Shown here one piece after another: positions 1 to 8,264 of a DNA stretch of 8,273 bases (its first letter is position 1; every line of letters starts with the position of its first letter). Below the pieces are notes generated by a model. It had not been told where the DNA came from, ran no database searches, and saw only the letters and a list, made by a program, of their open reading frames with translations. The stretch is from NCBI GenBank assembly GCA_946534455.1, contig CAMNCR010000152.1:1-8273 (forward strand), read 5' to 3'. Made by a program: the position numbers and the translations under genes. The DNA comes from an uncultured Clostridia bacterium. GTDB lineage: Bacteria > Bacillota > Clostridia > Christensenellales > Aristaeellaceae.

Positions 1-1760
<1,760 letters not shown>

Positions 1761-1777
1761 CAGGCGCAGTAACAGAA

Positions 1778-1818
1778 GGACAGGATCCGCCCTTTCCGGT
1801 GGATCCTGTCCTTTTTTT
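1778..1818 (+). terminator. Rho-independent terminator of ftsH, possibly bidirectional
   Basis: A 14-bp stem has arms at 1778-1791 and 1798-1811 with one G-U pair (1789:1800). The loop is six bases, CTTTCC, and a run of seven T follows at 1812-1818. It lies 17 bases after the ftsH stop and is a textbook intrinsic terminator on the plus strand. The same hairpin is the only one I see between the convergent genes, about 40 bases past the stop of the minus-strand operon. Read on that strand its T tract is poor (TTCTGTTA), so it would act only weakly in that direction. Confidence 0.92.
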
Positions 1819-1853
1819 CGTCTTTCAGCCTGCTTTCTTTTTTCCGCTCAGCC

Positions 1854-3701
1854 TCAGAAGGTCTTCAGCAGCCAGCAGAAGCCGCCGCCCGGAATGCGCA
1901 CCGCGCCGGCGTCCTTCTCCTCCCCGGTCAGCAGATCCGTATACCGGTTCGGATCATGAATCCAGGCCATCTGCTCCTCGTCGTCAAAGTTGAACAGCGC
2001 CAGCAGCTTTTCACCCATGCAGTAGCGCCCCATGCCCAGCACGTGCTCGTTGCCCGTCTCCGGCAGCCACACGTCCGCCTCCGCGGAGAAGCAGGGATGC
2101 TCCGCCCGCAGCGTCTCGAAGCGCCGCACCGCCTGGAAGATCCGTCCCTCGGGCGTGTCCGGCCGGGTGCGCAGCGCCGCCTTGTCCCAGTCCATCCGAC
2201 CCCGGTGCAGATAGCGGCTGTCCTCCCGCTTCATGGGATCCGCGTGATAGCCGTTGTCGTTTTCCCGGGCGATCTCGTCCCCGCTGTAGAGGATCGGCAC
2301 GCCGCTCAGGGTGAACATGAAGGCATGCAGCATTTCATCCCGGCGCAGCGCCTGGTCCAGCGCCTCCGCGTTTCCGTCCCGCCGGGCTCTTTCCACCCCG
2401 CACAGGGAGGCCGTCGTTCCGCACAGCCGCGCGTCCCCCAGCCGGGGATCGTCGTTATACAGCTCGCCCAGGGCAAAGCTGCCCGGCCATCTTCCGGTCA
2501 GGAAGTCGTTGAGATACCGCTTGTGCGGAATTTCGCTCTGGCCCAGGCCGGCCAGGAAGCCGTAGTCCAGCCCCCAGCCGATGTCGTCATGGCAGCGCAG
2601 ATAGTTCAGGAAGGTGTACATCCGGGGCAGGGCGAACACCTGCCGCAGCTGGTGCTCCATCAGGCGCACATCCTTCGTCGCCACCGTGTGCCAGAGGGTG
2701 GCCATGGTGGTCACGTTGTACAGCAGATGGCATTCCGGCTTCTGCGGCGTGCCGAAGTAGGGCGCCACCCGGCTGGGCTCCATGACCACCTCGCCCAGCA
2801 GCAGCGTGCCCGGGCAGACGACTTCGCAGGCCATGCGCATCATCCGCACCAGGGTGTGCACCTGGGGCAGGTTGCGGCAGGAGGTGCCCAGCGCCTTCCA
2901 GATATAGGGCACCGCGTCCAGGCGGATCACATCCACGCCCCGGTTGCACAGGAACAGCATGTTTTCCGTCATGTCCGTGAGCACATCCGCGTTGGCATAG
3001 TTCAGGTCCCACTGATAGGGGTAGAAGGTGGTCATGACCACCTTGCCGGCCTCCTCGCACCAGGTGAAGTTCCCCGGCGCCGTGGTCGGAAACACCTGCG
3101 GCACCGTCTGCTCGTAGGCGTTGGGAATATCCCAGGTGTCATAGAAGAAATACCGCCGCTGATACGCTTCCTCTCCCGCCCGGGCGCGGCGGGCCCACTC
3201 ATGATCCTCGCTGGTGTGGTTCATGACGAAGTCCAGGCATACGGCGATGCCCCGGTCGTGGCAGGCCTCGGCCAGCTCCGCCAGATCCTCCATCGTTCCC
3301 AGCTCCGGCTGCACCCTGCGGAAATCGCTGACCGCGTATCCGCCGTCGCTGCGGCCCGCCGGGCTCTCCAGCAGGGGCATCAGATGCAGATAGTTGACGC
3401 CGCATTCCGTCACATAATCCAGCCGGTCCCGCACGCCCCGGAGATTGCCCGCGAACGCGTCCACGTAGATCTGCAGACCCACCCGCTTCTGATCCCGGTA
3501 CCAGTCCGGCTCCGCCTCCCGGGCCCGGTCCAGCTCCCGCAGGGCCTCCGGCCGGGCCTGCCAGGCGCGGTGGAGCATCTCCGTGAAGGCCTCGTAGGCC
3601 TTCATGTTGTTATGGTACAGCTCGCAGAACAGCCACTTCAGCTCGTCCTCATGCCGCGCAAAGCGAGCCGCAAAGGTCGGTTCCCATTGCTTCCTGGTCA
3701 T
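1854..3701 (-). CDS. Amylosucrase-type GH13 glucansucrase
   Basis: 615 aa, close to the roughly 636 aa of Neisseria polysaccharea amylosucrase (NpAS). Family members split sucrose and transfer glucose to an alpha-1,4-glucan, releasing fructose; some relatives mainly hydrolyse sucrose. Layout: helical N-terminal domain (about 1-70), catalytic barrel (about 75-540), C-terminal beta domain. Catalytic residues are the nucleophile D262 (VIRLDAV), acid/base E304 (LLGEVV), and D372 in HDDIGW, the last being typical of amylosucrases. D119 (SDGGYAVSDF) and R496 (EDSRYLHR) match the pair that seals the glucose pocket (D144/R509 in NpAS), which supports sucrose specificity over a generic amylase. P201 sits where I align NpAS R226. 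There is no signal peptide, so it is probably cytoplasmic. The ATG overlaps the argH stop (ATGA), with GGAGG nine bases upstream. It is the last gene of the operon. The subfamily is confident; polymerase versus sucrose hydrolase activity is not resolved. Confidence 0.9.
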   Translation of the reverse strand: MTRKQWEPTFAARFARHEDELKWLFCELYHNNMKAYEAFTEMLHRAWQARPEALRELDRAREAEPDWYRDQKRVGLQIYVDAFAGNLRGVRDRLDYVTECGVNYLHLMPLLESPAGRSDGGYAVSDFRRVQPELGTMEDLAELAEACHDRGIAVCLDFVMNHTSEDHEWARRARAGEEAYQRRYFFYDTWDIPNAYEQTVPQVFPTTAPGNFTWCEEAGKVVMTTFYPYQWDLNYANADVLTDMTENMLFLCNRGVDVIRLDAVPYIWKALGTSCRNLPQVHTLVRMMRMACEVVCPGTLLLGEVVMEPSRVAPYFGTPQKPECHLLYNVTTMATLWHTVATKDVRLMEHQLRQVFALPRMYTFLNYLRCHDDIGWGLDYGFLAGLGQSEIPHKRYLNDFLTGRWPGSFALGELYNDDPRLGDARLCGTTASLCGVERARRDGNAEALDQALRRDEMLHAFMFTLSGVPILYSGDEIARENDNGYHADPMKREDSRYLHRGRMDWDKAALRTRPDTPEGRIFQAVRRFETLRAEHPCFSAEADVWLPETGNEHVLGMGRYCMGEKLLALFNFDDEEQMAWIHDPNRYTDLLTGEEKDAGAVRIPGGGFCWLLKTF

Positions 3702-5092
3702 TTTGTCGTTCCTCCCCGCATCTCCGCCAGCGCGGCCCGCGCCGCCTCGATCGCCTCCTGCACCCGCCCGGGCGCCGGCGCACCGGGAATATCCCGCTTT
3801 TCGACGCAGGCCAGCAGGCTCAGATCCTCAAACACATCCTCCCCGAAGGCCGGATGGAACCGGCGCAGCTCCTCCAGGGACAGATCCAGCAGCGCCTTAT
3901 CCTCGTTCAGGCAGTAGGCCACCAGCTCGCCGACCACCCGGTGGGCGTCCCGGAAGGGCACGCCGCGCTTCACCAGGTAATCCGCGCAGTCCGTCGCGTT
4001 GGTAAAGCCGCCGGCCGCGCCCCGCGCCATGACCTCCCGCCGGAAGGTCACCGTCTTCAGCATGGCGGTGAAAACCGTCAGACCCTTCACCAGCGTGTCC
4101 CGCGCGTCAAAGAAGGCTTCCTTGTCCTCCTGCATATCCTTGTTGTAGGCCAGGGGCAGCCCCTTCATCACCGTCAGCAGCCCCATCAGATCTCCGTACA
4201 CCCGGCCCGTCTTGCCCCGGATCAGCTCCGCCACATCCGGGTTCTTTTTCTGCGGCATGATGCTGGAGCCGGTGGCAAAGGCGTCGTCCATCTCCACAAA
4301 CCGGAATTCGTTGGTGTTCCAGAGGATCAGCTCCTCACAGAACCGGCTCAGGTGCATCATGCAGATGGAGGCCGCGGACAGGTAGTCCAGCAGATAGTCC
4401 CGGTCCGCCACGCCGTCCAGGCTGTTCATGGAGATTTCCCGGAAGCCCAGCAGCTCCGCCACCCGCTCCCGGTTCAGGGGATAGGTGGTGCCCGCCAGCG
4501 CGCCGGAGCCCAGGACCATCACGTCCGCCGCCTCTCCGGCCCGGCGGAAGCGGCGCATATCGCGCAGGAACATCTGCACGTAGGCCATCATGTGATGGGC
4601 CAGGGTGATGGGCTGCGCCTTCTGCAGATGCGTGTAGCCCGGCATGATGGTGTGCAGGTTCTCCCCGGCGATTCCCAGCAGGGTTTCCACCAGCTCCCGC
4701 AGCATCTCCTCCGTTTCCCCGCAGGCGACCCTGGCGTACATGCGGGTGTCCAGCGCCACCTGGTCATTCCGGCTGCGGCCGGTATGCAGGCGCTTGCCCG
4801 CCTCGCCGATCCGCTCCGTCAGCAGGGCCTCCACGTTCATGTGGATATCCTCCGCCTCCGTCTGCCAGGTGATTCTGCCGGCCCGGGCATCCTCCAGGAT
4901 GCCCCGCAGCCCGGCAACGATCTTTTCCGCGTCCTCCGCGGGAATAATCCCCTGCTCGCCCAGCATGGTGGCATGGGCGATGGAGCCTGTTATATCCTGT
5001 TCATACAGCCGCTGGTCGAAGGAGATGCTGGAGTGAAAATCGTCCACCAGCCCGTCCGTCGCCTTTTCAAACCGGCCACCCCAAAGCTTCAT
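3698..5092 (-). CDS. argH: Argininosuccinate lyase
   Basis: Cytosolic enzyme of the aspartase/fumarase superfamily that splits argininosuccinate into arginine and fumarate, the last step of arginine synthesis. With the ATG at 5092 it is 464 aa, the usual length, and begins with the typical MKLWGGRF. Numbered from that ATG: HTGRSRNDQ at about 104-112, GYTHLQKAQP (catalytic-site H155), and the superfamily signature GSSIMPQKKNP at 275-285 with its catalytic serine. All are intact. An in-frame GTG at 5101 would add three residues and overlap the preceding stop, but it has no good ribosome site. The ATG has AAGGTG eight bases upstream. Its stop overlaps the amylosucrase start by four bases, so the two are probably translationally coupled. 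No argG or other arginine gene lies in the window, so the operon context is unusual. Function is confident; the start is likely but not certain. Confidence 0.95.
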   Translation of the reverse strand: MKLWGGRFEKATDGLVDDFHSSISFDQRLYEQDITGSIAHATMLGEQGIIPAEDAEKIVAGLRGILEDARAGRITWQTEAEDIHMNVEALLTERIGEAGKRLHTGRSRNDQVALDTRMYARVACGETEEMLRELVETLLGIAGENLHTIMPGYTHLQKAQPITLAHHMMAYVQMFLRDMRRFRRAGEAADVMVLGSGALAGTTYPLNRERVAELLGFREISMNSLDGVADRDYLLDYLSAASICMMHLSRFCEELILWNTNEFRFVEMDDAFATGSSIMPQKKNPDVAELIRGKTGRVYGDLMGLLTVMKGLPLAYNKDMQEDKEAFFDARDTLVKGLTVFTAMLKTVTFRREVMARGAAGGFTNATDCADYLVKRGVPFRDAHRVVGELVAYCLNEDKALLDLSLEELRRFHPAFGEDVFEDLSLLACVEKRDIPGAPAPGRVQEAIEAARAALAEMRGGTTK

Positions 5093-5097
5093 CCTGC

Positions 5098-6708
5098 TCA
5101 CACCTTTTTCAGCGCGCTTCTGACGCCGCCCTTCACCAGCATTTCCCGGAAGTTCGCCTCAATCTTCTCCGCCAGCGGGGTCTCCAGCAGATTGACGGCA
5201 AAAATACGATCATTGGCCAGAATGGGTTTCAGCGCGTCGCCCACGCTGTCCGGATCGCCGAAGCGCACGCCGCTGAGGGCCTTCTGCAGCTCCTCCGCCA
5301 TCGGATCGGGCGAAACCGCCATCGGCTCTCCCGCGTCGTCCACCGCCAGCAGATACCGCAGCCAGGCCGCGATCGCCAGCGGAATGCCCTCCAGCATGTC
5401 CGCGCTTCCGTCGGCCATGCGGCTCTTGATCGTCTCGCCGAAGCGGATCGGCACCTTCTGGCTGGTATCGCAGGCGATCCGCTGCGGTGTATCCGGCATG
5501 AAGGGATTGGGCAGGCGCTGCTCCAGCACCTCCCGCAGGAAGCTTTCCGGATTCAGGATGCCCGGGTTGGTCACCACCGGCAGCCCCTCCTGATATCCGA
5601 TCCGCTCCACCAGGCGCTTCAGATCCGGGTCCTTCATTTCGTCCGCAATCAGGGTATAGCCCAGCAGGCAGCCGCACACCGCCAGCGCCGTATGCAGCGG
5701 ATTCAGGCAGGTGGTAACCTTCATGCGCTCGGTCTTGTTCACCGTATCCCGGTCCGTCATGTAGACCCCCGCCTTTTCCAGCGCGGGCCGCCCGTTCGGG
5801 AACCGGTCCTCCACCACCAGGTACTGCGGAATTTCCGCGTTCACGAAGGGCGCGATATAGGTATGCTTCGCCGTCTGCACCGGCGCCATGTCCGCAAAGC
5901 CCTCCTCCGTCAGCTGCCTGAGAATGGCGTCCGCCGGGCGGGGCGTGATCTTGTCGATCATGGACCAGGGGAAGGAAACCTTCGTCTCATCCTCGATCCA
6001 GGTCAGGAAATCCTGCCCCGCAAAGCCGTTCTTCACCCACGCGGCGGCGATTTCCGTCACCGCGCCGCGAAGCTTCTCGCCGTTGTGGCTGCAGTTGTCC
6101 ATGCTGACCAGCGCCATGGGCGCGGCGCCGGCGGCAAAGCGCCTGAGCATCAGCGCCGTCACGATGCTCATGGCGTGGCGGGCATGCGCGGGACCCTCAG
6201 CCAGATCCTGCGCCACCACCGGGAACAGCTCACCCCGCATATCCCGCAGGGCATAGCCCTTTTCCGTGATCGTGAAGGACGCCATCTGCAGGGTGGGCGA
6301 GGCAAAGGCCGCCTCCAGCTTTCCCCAGTCCTCCGCGAAGGCCGGGGACGCCTTCCATCCCGCCGCCAGGGAGGCGATGACCTCCCGGTCCGTGCCGCCG
6401 TCCGGCTTCAGGGAGACCATCAGCGTCAGGGAGTCAAAGGGCCTGTAGATCCGGTCGATAATCTCCTCGTCAAAGGTCTCCGCGGCAATGATGCCCCGGT
6501 CCGCCAGACCCGCGTCCAGCAGCCGCTGCTGCAGCCCCGCGATAAATCCGCGGAAGATATTGCCCGCGCCGAAATGAACCCAGATCGGTGCGCGCAGCGT
6601 TTTCTCCACCATCTGTGCCCGGTCGTATCCCGGCAGCTTCACCCGCCGTTCCTCCCAGAGCTGTTTCGCCTTCAGTCCTTCATTCGTCAAAACAATCGCC
6701 ATATGCAT
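5098..6708 (-). CDS. Mannitol dehydrogenase/fructuronate reductase-family oxidoreductase
   Basis: NAD(P)-dependent polyol or sugar-acid dehydrogenase of the long-chain mannitol dehydrogenase family, which includes mannitol 2-dehydrogenase, fructuronate reductase (UxuB) and tagaturonate reductase (UxaB). At 536 aa it is somewhat longer than UxuB. Visible motifs: N-terminal dinucleotide-binding VHFGAGNIFRGF (44-55), SMDN (202-205, compare SCDN in relatives), MIDKITP (250-256, compare MVDRIVP) and the active-site segment MKVTTCLNPLHTALA with K330, N336 and H339. The lysine-asparagine spacing is one residue longer than I recall for characterised members, so the substrate cannot be assigned. I chose the ATG at 6708 (AAGGTG five bases upstream); the ATG at 6702 is also possible, with GGAG six bases upstream. 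In-frame ATGs further upstream lie in or before the predicted promoter and have no ribosome site. It is the first gene of the operon. The family is secure; specificity (mannitol, fructuronate or other) is open. Confidence 0.87.
   Translation of the reverse strand: MHMAIVLTNEGLKAKQLWEERRVKLPGYDRAQMVEKTLRAPIWVHFGAGNIFRGFIAGLQQRLLDAGLADRGIIAAETFDEEIIDRIYRPFDSLTLMVSLKPDGGTDREVIASLAAGWKASPAFAEDWGKLEAAFASPTLQMASFTITEKGYALRDMRGELFPVVAQDLAEGPAHARHAMSIVTALMLRRFAAGAAPMALVSMDNCSHNGEKLRGAVTEIAAAWVKNGFAGQDFLTWIEDETKVSFPWSMIDKITPRPADAILRQLTEEGFADMAPVQTAKHTYIAPFVNAEIPQYLVVEDRFPNGRPALEKAGVYMTDRDTVNKTERMKVTTCLNPLHTALAVCGCLLGYTLIADEMKDPDLKRLVERIGYQEGLPVVTNPGILNPESFLREVLEQRLPNPFMPDTPQRIACDTSQKVPIRFGETIKSRMADGSADMLEGIPLAIAAWLRYLLAVDDAGEPMAVSPDPMAEELQKALSGVRFGDPDSVGDALKPILANDRIFAVNLLETPLAEKIEANFREMLVKGGVRSALKKV
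5101..5106 (-). promoter_or_regulatory. Ribosome binding site deciding the argH start
   Basis: AAGGTG on the minus strand lies eight bases before the ATG at 5092. It sits inside the last codons of the upstream gene, partly over the alternative GTG (5101-5099), so it cannot serve that GTG. This favours the ATG and leaves a five-base gap between the upstream stop and argH. Confidence 0.65.
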
Positions 6709-6720
6709 CTCCGCACCTTT
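6709..6720 (-). promoter_or_regulatory. Double ribosome binding site of the dehydrogenase gene
   Basis: The minus strand reads AAAGGTGCGGAG directly before ATGCATATG. AAGGTG is spaced five bases from the first ATG (6708), and GGAG six bases from the second (6702). The sequence alone does not decide between them; the proteins differ by only two residues. Either choice excludes the longer frame that runs up to 6831. Confidence 0.65.
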
Positions 6721-6784
6721 CTGATATGATCCTCTGTGCCCGCGCGCCGCCTCTCTCCGGGCCTGCCGCGCCTGATCCGGGTTC

Positions 6785-6813
6785 ATCTTATCACGTTTTT
6801 TCCGGAAGGACAA
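6785..6813 (-). promoter_or_regulatory. Predicted sigma-A promoter of the three-gene operon
   Basis: Read on the minus strand: -35 TTGTCC (6813-6808, 4 of 6 consensus), a 17-base spacer, and -10 TAAGAT (6790-6785, 4 of 6), preceded by a TGA that fits an extended -10. Transcription would start near 6778, leaving a 5' leader of about 70 bases before the ATG at 6708. The spacer contains the 8-bp palindrome TTCCGGAA (6800-6807), a possible but unproven operator. This is the only good promoter-like match I see upstream of the operon. Confidence 0.6.
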
Positions 6814-6850
6814 CCGCCCACCAAAATACACATGAAAAACATTCGGAGGC

Positions 6851-6880
6851 TTGACAGACGGCCTTCCGTGTGTCTATCAT
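6851..6880 (+). promoter_or_regulatory. Predicted sigma-A promoter of the T-box/trpX unit
   Basis: A perfect -35 TTGACA (6851-6856), an 18-base spacer, and -10 TATCAT (6875-6880, 5 of 6). The predicted start, near 6887, falls about ten bases before the base of T-box stem I, as expected for a leader RNA. It is divergent from the operon promoter, with only 37 bases between the two -35 boxes. Confidence 0.8.
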
Positions 6881-7108
6881 ATTCCCGTAAACCGATGAGG
6901 GAGAAGAGTATTTTTCTCAGGGTCTGCGCCACAGAGAGCCGTCGGCAGTGGAAGTACGGCGCGCAGCGGGAAAAAGAATGGCCTCCCGAGGGCGCCCTGA
7001 ACCGCTGAAGCGCAGTATGGGCCGCCGGGGTTCGCGCCCGTTATCCCCGCGACGCGTATCATCTGTGTACGTGGAATGAGATCCCCTGTCCGGTTCCCGG
7101 AGGGGGAA

Positions 7109-7140
7109 GCTGAGTGGCACCGCGGAAAACCCGCCTCAGC
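7109..7140 (+). promoter_or_regulatory. T-box antiterminator
   Basis: Helix A1 is GCTGAG (7109-7114) with CTCAGC (7135-7140). The seven-base bulge TGGCACC (7115-7121) holds the tRNA-binding UGGN. Helix A2 is GCGG (7122-7125) with CCGC (7131-7134), closed by the loop AAAAC. The 3' half overlaps the 5' arm of the terminator, so the two folds exclude each other. The conserved T-box core GAGTGGCACCGCGG lies at 7112-7125. Confidence 0.92.
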
Positions 7141-7173
7141 GCGCAGAGAGCTCCTGCGCGCCGGGGCGTTTTT
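7132..7173 (+). terminator. T-box regulated intrinsic terminator
   Basis: The 5' arm (7132-7146) pairs with the 3' arm (7154-7168) over 15 positions with one A-C mismatch (7138:7162) and one T-G wobble (7136:7164). The loop is seven bases, AGAGCTC, and TTTTT follows at 7169-7173. This is the default off state when tRNA-Trp is charged. It lies 65 bases before the trpX start. Confidence 0.92.
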
Positions 7174-7238
7174 CATTTTCAGGATTTTCTTCAGGATGAA
7201 CTGCCGGATTGTTCCGCAAAAGAAAGGAAGGATTGATC
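7174..7238 (+). promoter_or_regulatory. Leader segment and ribosome binding site of trpX
   Basis: Sixty-five bases between the T-box terminator and the gene. The Shine-Dalgarno AGGAAGG (7225-7231) is seven bases from the ATG and decides the start at 7239. I see a small CGGA/TCCG inverted repeat near 7204-7216 but no clear second regulatory element. Confidence 0.75.
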
Positions 7239-8264
7239 ATGAAAAAGCTTCTGTCTCTGGTTCTCACCCTGGCCCTGCTGCTGGGCGCCTGCTCCTTCGC
7301 CGCCGCCGAGGCGCAGAGCTTCACCGTCGGCATCTGTAACTTCGTCGATGACGCCTCCCTCAATCAGATCATCGCCAACATCCGCGACCGGCTGGAGGAG
7401 GTTGCGCAGGAGCGCGGCGTCACCTTTGAGATCAAGGAGGACAACTGCAACCTGGACGGCAGCGTCATGCAGCAGATCATCAGCGACTTCATCGCCGATG
7501 AGGTGGACCTGATGGTCGGCGTCGCCACTCCCGTGGCCATGACCATGCAGAGCATGACCGAGGAAACGGGCATCCCGGTCATTTTCGCCGCGGTTTCCGA
7601 TCCTCTGGGCGCGGGCCTGGTGGCCAGCATGGACGCCCCCGGCGCCAACATCACCGGCACCTCTGACTATCTGGACACCGCCGCCGTCTTCAACCTGATC
7701 TTCGCCGCCAATCCGGAGGCCTCCAGGATCGCCCTGCTGTACAATCCCGCGGAGGACGCCTCCACCGCCCCCATCGCCGCCGCGAAGGCCCTCCTGGAGG
7801 AGAAGGGGATCGCCTATAAGGAATACTCCGGCAGCAATATCTCCGAGGTTGTCCTGGCCGCCGACGCCATCATCGCCGATGATATGGACGCCGTCTTCAC
7901 TCCCACGGACAATACCATCATGGCCGCGGAGCTCTCCATCTACGAGAAGCTGGCCGAGGCGGGCATCCCCCACTATACCGGCGCGGATTCCTTCGCCCTC
8001 AACGGCGCCTTCCTGGGCTACGGCGTGGACTATGCGAACCTGGGCCGCGCCACCGCGGATATGATCGTGCAGGTGCTGCTGGACGGCGCGGACATCGCCG
8101 CCCTTCCCGTCATGACCTTCGACAACGGCACGGCCACCGTCAACACCGACACCTGCGCCGCGCTGGGGCTGGACTATGACGCGATCGCGGAGGCCTTCGC
8201 ACCGTTCTGCACCCAGGTGCAGCCCATCACCACCGCGGAGAGCTTTGACGATCTGGGCGAATAA
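7239..8264 (+). CDS. trpX: TrpX-like ABC transporter substrate-binding lipoprotein
   Basis: 341 aa, complete. It belongs to the ABC_sub_bind family (TrpX-like, predicted tryptophan/tyrosine importers of Bacillota). The N-terminus MKKLLSLVLTLALLLGAC is a lipoprotein signal with lipobox LGAC and lipidated C18, so the mature protein should be anchored outside the cytoplasmic membrane. Family segments: VGVATPVAMTM (about 93-103), IPVIFAAVSDPLGAGLV (112-128), NITGTSDY (137-144), VFTPTDNTIMAAEL (219-232) and GADSFALNGAFLGYGVDY (248-265). The ATG at 7239 has AGGAAGG seven bases upstream. An in-frame start at 7209 would add ten residues ahead of the signal peptide and has no such site. Regulation is by the T-box leader directly upstream. 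Only nine bases remain after the stop, so the expected permease and ATPase genes would lie beyond the edge. The tryptophan assignment rests on family plus T-box; tyrosine or another aromatic compound is the alternative. Confidence 0.9.
   Translation: MKKLLSLVLTLALLLGACSFAAAEAQSFTVGICNFVDDASLNQIIANIRDRLEEVAQERGVTFEIKEDNCNLDGSVMQQIISDFIADEVDLMVGVATPVAMTMQSMTEETGIPVIFAAVSDPLGAGLVASMDAPGANITGTSDYLDTAAVFNLIFAANPEASRIALLYNPAEDASTAPIAAAKALLEEKGIAYKEYSGSNISEVVLAADAIIADDMDAVFTPTDNTIMAAELSIYEKLAEAGIPHYTGADSFALNGAFLGYGVDYANLGRATADMIVQVLLDGADIAALPVMTFDNGTATVNTDTCAALGLDYDAIAEAFAPFCTQVQPITTAESFDDLGE

Larger units (their letters stand above)
6891..7173 (+). promoter_or_regulatory. T-box riboswitch, tRNA-Trp specific (predicted)
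   Basis: Leader RNA that binds uncharged tRNA and switches a terminator off. Stem I closes with GGGAG (6899-6903) pairing CTCCC (6983-6987). The specifier loop has AGTA (6907-6910) on its 5' side and GAA (6976-6978) followed by the specifier TGG (6979-6981), a tryptophan codon, on its 3' side. The next helix is TTTTTCTC (6911-6918) with GGGAAAAA (6968-6975). The distal part carries AGAGAG (6933-6938) and a GCCGT/ACGGC hairpin. Stem IIA/B forms a pseudoknot: GGGC (7019-7022) with GCCC (7036-7039), and CGGGG (7026-7030) with CCCCG (7045-7049). It contains the F-box CCGTTA (7038-7043). Stem III is probably CGCGTA/TACGTG around 7054-7073. The tRNA-end-binding bulge TGGC (7115-7118) pairs with a G discriminator plus CCA, consistent with tRNA-Trp. 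The downstream TrpX-like gene agrees. Confidence 0.93.

Noticed and set aside
1956..3917. 653-codon open frame on the plus strand
   Set aside because: Lies antisense to amylosucrase and the end of argH. Its product is rich in H, Q, R and V without domain motifs, as expected for a high-GC shadow frame, and both genes opposite have intact catalytic motifs.
3854..5593. 579-codon open frame on the plus strand
   Set aside because: Antisense to argH and the dehydrogenase, with the same low-information composition and no recognisable family.
5692..6729. 345-codon open frame on the plus strand
   Set aside because: Antisense to the dehydrogenase; arginine- and histidine-rich shadow with no motifs.
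6709..6831. N-terminal extension of the dehydrogenase starting at 6831 or 6786
   Set aside because: No ribosome site at either start; the segment overlaps the predicted promoter and -10 box, its translation is not family-like, and the ATG at 6708 has a good site.
6877..7176. Small open frames on both strands across the leader region
   Set aside because: The region is fully explained by the T-box RNA; the frames lack ribosome sites and family features.
7191..7973. 260-codon open frame on the minus strand
   Set aside because: Antisense to trpX; a glycine-, aspartate- and valine-rich shadow with internal low complexity, opposite a gene with clear family motifs.
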